A stretch of DNA of 64,000 nucleotides from Bog-756 sp963829235 (GTDB lineage Bacteria > Actinomycetota > Acidimicrobiia > Acidimicrobiales > RAAP-2), in assembly GCA_963829235.1 (NCBI GenBank), contig CAWHIF010000005.1, positions 124,001 through 188,000 of the forward strand, given 5' to 3'. The notes under the pieces were generated by a model. It did not search any database, was not told the origin of the DNA, and worked only from the letters and a program-made list of their open reading frames with translations. Every line of letters starts with the position of its first letter. The stretch's first letter is position 1. Of the stretch, positions 59,697 to 64,000 are shown one piece after another. The position numbers were made by a program, and so were the translations under genes.

Positions 59697-60602
59697 ATGA
59701 GCATGCGAGACCGCCTGCGCGACGGGCTCGCGCTCCTGCCCCCCCGGCTCCGCCGCCAGGTGCTGCATGGGCTCGGGCGCTATGCGCCATGGGAGGTGGG
59801 CTTCGACTTCACGCCCCCGCCACTCGGTCCCGGCGAGGAGGTGGGCCCCCCGTCCTTCGTCGGCATCGGTGCGCAAAAGGCGGGGACCACCTGGTGGTAC
59901 GAACTCATGCTGACCCACCCGGGCATCTCGTCACGTGACGACATCCACAAGGAGCGGCACTTCTTCGACCGTTTCGGTGCCCGGTCGATGGGGCCGTCGG
60001 ACATCGATCAGTACCACCGTTGGTTCCCCCGCGCCGTCGGGACGGCGACGGGGGAGTGGACACCCGACTACCTCACCTTCCCGTGGGTACCCGGCCTGTT
60101 GAGACGGGCGGCACCGGATACCCGTCTCCTCCTCTTGCTCCGCGACCCGGTGGAGCGGTTCCGCTCGGGCCTCGACCACCTCGACCGCATGGGCGAGCCT
60201 CGTGACGGCACCGCCATCGCCGATGCCGTGCAGCGCGGGTTCTACTTCCGAGCCCTCGAGGTCTGGCTGGACCACTTCGATCCCGACCAGCTCCTCGTCC
60301 TCCAACATGAGCGATGCGTGGCCGACCGCGACGGGCAGCTCCAGGCGACCTTCCGGCATCTCGGGTTGCCCCCTCACCGTCCCCCGGCCGACGAGCGCCC
60401 GGCCCGCACGCCGGGCGGCGGGCGCCGGAGGCTCGACGACGACGTGCGCCGGTACCTGACCGCGCTCTACGCGCCCGATGTCACCGCCCTGGCCGAGCAC
60501 CACGCCGGCCTCGACCTCGCCCTGTGGCCGAACTTCGCCTATCTGACCGGGTCCACCGATCCGCCGTCGTCGGGACCGAACTCACCCACCCGACGGCCGT
60601 AG
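59697..60602 (+). CDS. Sulfotransferase (ST4)
   Basis: The 301-residue protein begins MSMRDRLRDGLALLPPRLRR. The PAPS 5' loop is FVGIGAQKAGTTWWYELML, KERHFFDRF and GEWTPDYLTF follow, and the 3'-phosphate motif is LLLLLRDPVERFRSGLDHL. It is a paralog of ST2 throughout, both opening with RxxPWE/RYPPW before the PAPS loop and ending LxLWPNFxYL. The last 64 nt overlap the end of the convergent GT2 gene, so the C-terminal tail after LTGSTDPPSS is shared coding DNA. Confidence 0.9.
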   Translation: MSMRDRLRDGLALLPPRLRRQVLHGLGRYAPWEVGFDFTPPPLGPGEEVGPPSFVGIGAQKAGTTWWYELMLTHPGISSRDDIHKERHFFDRFGARSMGPSDIDQYHRWFPRAVGTATGEWTPDYLTFPWVPGLLRRAAPDTRLLLLLRDPVERFRSGLDHLDRMGEPRDGTAIADAVQRGFYFRALEVWLDHFDPDQLLVLQHERCVADRDGQLQATFRHLGLPPHRPPADERPARTPGGGRRRLDDDVRRYLTALYAPDVTALAEHHAGLDLALWPNFAYLTGSTDPPSSGPNSPTRRP

Positions 60603-61534
60603 CGCGGGTTCTCGCCCATCCGGCCGAAGGCGCCGTCCCACAGGCCGTGGGCGATGGCGGCCCGCTCGGCGCCCCCGCGGGCCGCCTGCAGCTGCCGGGC
60701 CGAGTAGGCCACCTGCCAGGCGTACCAGCTGGTGCGCCCGTGACGGCGGATGAGGGCGAAGGTGTTCCGGGCGTGATAGTAGGCGCGCCATGCCTCGTCG
60801 CCGTCGTCGGGGCGCCGGTCCCGGAGCGCCTCCGCCCGGCCGGCGGAGGTCTGCTGATCGGCCACCCGGCGAGCGGCCACGTCGTCGACGAGCACCTCGA
60901 ACCCCGCCTCCCGGACCCGGCAGAAGAAGTCGAAGTCCTCCAGGCCGAAGAACCAGTCGGGGTCGGGGAGCACCCCGGCGTCGACCACCGACCGTGACAG
61001 CAGGGTCGCGCCCCAGCAGGCGACGTCGACGGAGGTGAACCCGGACGATCCGGGCGGTGGGACCAGGTTCACGGTGTGGGAGCCGCGCCCGACGAACCTC
61101 CGGCCGTAGGCCACCACGGCCCCGGTCGGGCCGGGGCGTCCCCTGAGGCCCTCGACGCGACCGACCAGGTCGAAAAGACGCGGTCGGGGCAGGGCGAAGA
61201 GACCGACGTCGTCCTCGCACAGGTAGGCCCACCGGACGGACGGGTCCGAGAAGGCCTCGACCATGCCGGCCCGGAATCCGCCGGCGGGTCCGAGGTTGAC
61301 CGGCAACCGGACCATCCGGACCTTGGCCTCGAGGGCCTGGTCGTCGAGACCCCCGACCCCGTTCACGACCACCACGATCCTGTCGGGGCTGAGACCTTCG
61401 ACTTCGATCAGCGACCGGGTGACGTCACCGGCCAGTCCCGGACGCATGTGGGTGAGGACCACGGCCGTCACTTCCTCGAGGGCCGGTCCACCGTGGCCTT
61501 CGAGGTCGCGGCTCGAGGCCCGTGCGACATTCAT
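60539..61534 (-). CDS. GT2 family glycosyltransferase
   Basis: The 331-residue GT-A enzyme has VTAVVLTHMRPGLAGDVT, IVVVVNGVGGLDDQALEAK, NLGPAGGFRAGMVEAF and the metal motif AYLCEDDVGLFALP. The acceptor-side motif is WFFGLEDFDFFCRVREAG. It resembles the GT2 at 50835 in its late YYHARNTFALIRRHG segment, so the two are distant paralogs. The ATG is 17 nt after a TAGCCT box. Its 3' end overlaps ST4 tail to tail. Confidence 0.88.
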   Translation of the reverse strand: MNVARASSRDLEGHGGPALEEVTAVVLTHMRPGLAGDVTRSLIEVEGLSPDRIVVVVNGVGGLDDQALEAKVRMVRLPVNLGPAGGFRAGMVEAFSDPSVRWAYLCEDDVGLFALPRPRLFDLVGRVEGLRGRPGPTGAVVAYGRRFVGRGSHTVNLVPPPGSSGFTSVDVACWGATLLSRSVVDAGVLPDPDWFFGLEDFDFFCRVREAGFEVLVDDVAARRVADQQTSAGRAEALRDRRPDDGDEAWRAYYHARNTFALIRRHGRTSWYAWQVAYSARQLQAARGGAERAAIAHGLWDGAFGRMGENPRYGRRVGEFGPDDGGSVDPVR

Positions 61535-61550
61535 CGTGCCCTCACGGCGT

Positions 61551-61557
61551 TAGGCTA
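61551..61557. promoter_or_regulatory. Symmetric divergent -10 element TTAGGCTAA
   Basis: TAGGCT (plus, 61551-61556) and TAGCCT (minus, 61557-61552) overlap by five bases. They face the divergent GT2 genes at 61691 and 61534, making a third bidirectional element of the type at 2261 and 4077. Confidence 0.5.
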
Positions 61558-61690
61558 ACCGCGCCCAGGCCGGTGGCCACGCCTGGTGTGCAGCGTGTGC
61601 GAGCGGACGTCGGACAGTCGAACGGGGAGCCGGGATGAAGATGGCAGACGGCGTGCGCACCTGGCGCGGGCCCGGGTGGCGGCGGGATCG

Positions 61691-62530
61691 GTGATCAGTG
61701 TCGTCGTTCCGGTTCGAAATGGCATGCCTTGGTTGGAGGACCAGCTGAGAGCCCTGGTCGACCAGGAGTGCACCGGGGAGTGGGAGGTGCTCGTCGTCGA
61801 CAACGGGTCCACCGACGAGAGCGCCACCGTGGGCCGGGGATGGGCGGACCGGTCCGTGGTCGTCAGGTGGATGGATGCCTCCGGTATCCCGGGACCGGCA
61901 GCGGCCCGCAACGCGGGCGTGCGGGCGGCCGAGGGCGACCTGCTGGCCTTCTGCGATGCCGACGACGTCGTGCAACCGGGGTGGCTCTCGGCCGTGGCCT
62001 CGGCCCTCGAAGAGGCCGACGTGGCCGCCGGGGTCTTCGACTTCTGGTCGCTCAACGGCCGTCCGGCCGCCACCCTCCAACCGGCCGCCACCAGGCAGCT
62101 GGGGTTCCTCCCCGCCGGCCTCGGAGCCAATCTGGGCGTGCGTCGCCACGCCTTCGAGGAGGTCGGCGGGTTCGCGGAGGAGCTGTCGATCGGCGAGGAC
62201 ATCGACTTGTGCTGGCGGCTCCAGCTCCGCGGGTTCCGCTTCGAAGTGGCCTCCGGCGCGGTGGTGGCAAAACGCGAGCACCCCGGTTTCGCGACGGCGT
62301 TCCGGCACGGAACGGCCTACGGACTCAGCGGCCCCACCCTCTACCGCCGTCATCGGGCCGACGGCGCCCGGTCCGATCTGAGAGGGGCGGCCAGATCGTG
62401 GCTCTGGTTGATCGCCCGAGCGCCGCTCCTCGTGAGGCGCACCGACCTGCGTGACCAGTGGGCGCACGCCGCCGGCCTCCGCACGGGCAGGCTCCGGGGT
62501 TCGCTCAGGGAGCGGGTCTTCTTCCCCTGA
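61691..62530 (+). CDS. GT2 family glycosyltransferase
   Basis: The 279-residue GT-A enzyme begins VISVVVPVRNGMPWLEDQL, then VLVVDNGSTDESATV, GIPGPAAARNAGVRAAEGD and the metal motif LAFCDADDVVQPGW. The acceptor-side motif is LSIGEDIDLCWRLQLRG. The fold is canonical SpsA-like. The GTG at 61691 is chosen because it starts the conserved first strand; GTG 61676 is possible. It is convergent with NFYDLQAR copy 4 (19-nt gap). Confidence 0.88.
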   Translation: MISVVVPVRNGMPWLEDQLRALVDQECTGEWEVLVVDNGSTDESATVGRGWADRSVVVRWMDASGIPGPAAARNAGVRAAEGDLLAFCDADDVVQPGWLSAVASALEEADVAAGVFDFWSLNGRPAATLQPAATRQLGFLPAGLGANLGVRRHAFEEVGGFAEELSIGEDIDLCWRLQLRGFRFEVASGAVVAKREHPGFATAFRHGTAYGLSGPTLYRRHRADGARSDLRGAARSWLWLIARAPLLVRRTDLRDQWAHAAGLRTGRLRGSLRERVFFP

Positions 62531-62549
62531 CCGGCCCGGCGGAACCGGC

Positions 62550-64000
62550 TCAGGATCTCGAGACCAGTCCCCGACAGGTGGCGCGCTCGGATCGGGGCAC
62601 GGTCACGTCGGCGACGCCCACCCCGCTTCTGGAACGGATGCTCCGTCGGTACACGACGACCGGGCCTCGAGAGCCCGGCTTCCCCTCCAACAGGACCGGA
62701 CCGCCCGTCGATGTCACAGAGAGGTGGTCGGTGTCGAGGTCGGCATCGACCCTCGCCCGGTACGTCCGGCCCGGCCGCACGTCCACCGGCGTCCCGGCGA
62801 TACGGGTGTCCGGGCTGTCCAGCACGAAGCGCACCCGTCCGATCCCATCGGGATCCAGGGTGAGCACGGTCGGTCCCGTGGTCCCCACGCTGAGAATCCG
62901 GACCCCGCTCGTCGAGACGGAGGTCGTGCCCCGGAGCGTGACGTTCACCGACGTGATCCCGTCGGTGACCTGTGCTCCAAGCGCGAACCAATGTTTCAGT
63001 CCCTTGATCGGGAAGATGTAGAGGCCATCACAATCACCGACTTCGAACAGCCCGTCGATGGGCGCCGAGGCGGGCAGCGTCTTCACCCGGGTCACGCTCG
63101 AAGCCAACGGATGTCCGGTGAGGTCGCTGACGGATTTTTGGAAATCGACGAAGCGGAGGGTCTGTGCCGGGGTCCACCAACCGGACGGGGTGATGGAGAT
63201 GGCCAGGTTGACGGCGATGCCGAAGAGCCCGAGGACGGCCACCGCGCCCAGCGCCAGCCTCCGGGCCTGTGGACGACGGCCCTCCAGACGCCGCCAGACG
63301 TCGACCATGCCGACGCTGCTGGCCAACACGAGAAACGGCAGGAAGTCCCCCAGGAAACGGTCGTCCAGGAATCCGAAGATGAGGATGAGCGCTCCTGCGG
63401 CTGCAGCCCCGATGAGTGGGATCGCCGTCAAACGTGCTCGCCGGGTCGTGCGCAGCCGGAGTGCGGTGATCGAACCCCAGATCGAGAGCAGGAACAAGAG
63501 GGGCATCGAGCTCAGGATGCTCGTGACCTCTTCGGACCCGTAGAGGGGCACGCCACCGACGGCTCGAGCCGGATAGAGGGGGAGGGTGATGAACGGGAAG
63601 ACGGAGCTGGCATGGAATCCCGGGCCCACCAGATAGGTCACCACCGTGGTCGGCAGGTACCTGACACTGAAGTAGGAGCCGGGGATACGGTTCAAGCCCA
63701 TCGCGTTGAAGTAGATCTGGTCGTGCAGCGGATAGCCGAACGGGATGCCGAACTTGGCCCAGCTGACCGCTGATTCGACGAGGACCGGAATGATCCCGGC
63801 GGCCAGAACGGGAAGCCACCAGCGCCGGTTCTCACGACCACCTCGTCCCGAGGCGAACCAGACCGCGGCCAGCACGGCGGCGATCACGCAGGCGTAGCCG
63901 GTGCTCCCACGGGTCAGGTTGGCGGCGAGGGTCAGGACGCCGGTCGCCGTGACCCGTCCCCACGACGGCGCCTCCAGCACCCCGAGCAGCGCGAACAGGC
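62550..64000 (-). CDS. NFYDLQAR-family membrane protein (copy 4), N terminus beyond window
   Basis: About 483 C-terminal residues of a fourth family member are visible; the frame stays open to the right edge. LFALLGVLEAPSWGRV, ANLTRGSTGYACVIAAVLAA and YPLHDQIYFNAM align with copies 1-3, as do SMPLLFLLSIWGSITAL and the helices up to FQKSVSDLTGHPL. The outer domain keeps GDCDGLYIF but then diverges, ends with a Cys near the C terminus (ATCRGL), and lacks the LCQSL ending. The NFYDLQAR loop itself lies outside the window, so the family call rests on the shared later helices. Confidence 0.83.
   Translation of the reverse strand, partial: LFALLGVLEAPSWGRVTATGVLTLAANLTRGSTGYACVIAAVLAAVWFASGRGGRENRRWWLPVLAAGIIPVLVESAVSWAKFGIPFGYPLHDQIYFNAMGLNRIPGSYFSVRYLPTTVVTYLVGPGFHASSVFPFITLPLYPARAVGGVPLYGSEEVTSILSSMPLLFLLSIWGSITALRLRTTRRARLTAIPLIGAAAAGALILIFGFLDDRFLGDFLPFLVLASSVGMVDVWRRLEGRRPQARRLALGAVAVLGLFGIAVNLAISITPSGWWTPAQTLRFVDFQKSVSDLTGHPLASSVTRVKTLPASAPIDGLFEVGDCDGLYIFPIKGLKHWFALGAQVTDGITSVNVTLRGTTSVSTSGVRILSVGTTGPTVLTLDPDGIGRVRFVLDSPDTRIAGTPVDVRPGRTYRARVDADLDTDHLSVTSTGGPVLLEGKPGSRGPVVVYRRSIRSRSGVGVADVTVPRSERATCRGLVSRS

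Noticed and set aside
1..64000. tRNA, rRNA, CRISPR array, prophage or insertion sequence
   Set aside because: No tRNA-like cloverleaf, phased repeats, transposase, integrase or terminal inverted repeats were noticed on reading; short RNAs could still be missed by eye.

Overview
The window is high-GC (roughly two-thirds G+C) actinobacterial chromosome, most likely from the class Acidimicrobiia or a close relative. That placement is inferred from dense coding with 4-nt ATGA/GTGA overlaps, a 27-codon gene resembling the actinobacterial ribosomal protein bL37, and many start codons lying only 6-9 nt downstream of a TANNNT -10 box (leaderless mRNAs). No rRNA, tRNA, CRISPR array, prophage or insertion sequence was seen. 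47 protein genes are called: 42 intact, 3 frameshifted and 2 cut by the window edges.

Region 1 (1-26.7 kb) is mostly housekeeping and accessory metabolism. It holds rsmI (cut by the left edge), a DUF192 gene, the bL37-like gene, a glycerophosphodiesterase, a PfkB-type sugar kinase, an M1 aminopeptidase and a GDT1/TMEM165 transporter. A GT4/methyltransferase/cyclase-like set follows, in which three adjacent genes carry five clear frameshifts of the same sign. Next come an Nramp-type metal transporter paired with a membrane-less MgtE_N/CBS protein, an acyl-CoA dehydrogenase, two tandem four-cysteine secreted proteins, a MarR-MFS operon with a clear operator, a NifU-like protein, and an LLM oxidoreductase - thiolase - FabH-like - nucleotidyltransferase operon.

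Region 2 (26.7-40.7 kb) is a membrane and cell-surface island. Three of the four copies of an unrecognised large multi-spanning family lie here; the fourth is cut by the right edge. The family is marked by an invariant NFYDLQAR motif in its first extracytoplasmic loop and looks like a GT-C glycosyltransferase. Two copies sit beside an Fe(II)/2-oxoglutarate dioxygenase gene and one is divergent from a GtrA flippase gene. A YfhO-like membrane protein, a GT-A-like transferase and an LPFTG-anchored Thr-rich protein are also here.

Region 3 (40.9-64 kb) looks like a sulfated surface-glycan locus. CysD, CysN and CysC make the sulfate donor PAPS. Four sulfotransferases, three GT2 and one GT4 glycosyltransferases, a WecA/MraY-type initiating transferase, an EpsN/PglE-type aminotransferase, a WbsX-methyltransferase fusion, an AsnB-like amidotransferase, a polysaccharide deacetylase and two further methyltransferases would build and decorate the chain. 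The leading candidate for an undescribed system is the pairing of the NFYDLQAR membrane family with 2OG dioxygenases, inside a PAPS-supplied glycan sulfation island.
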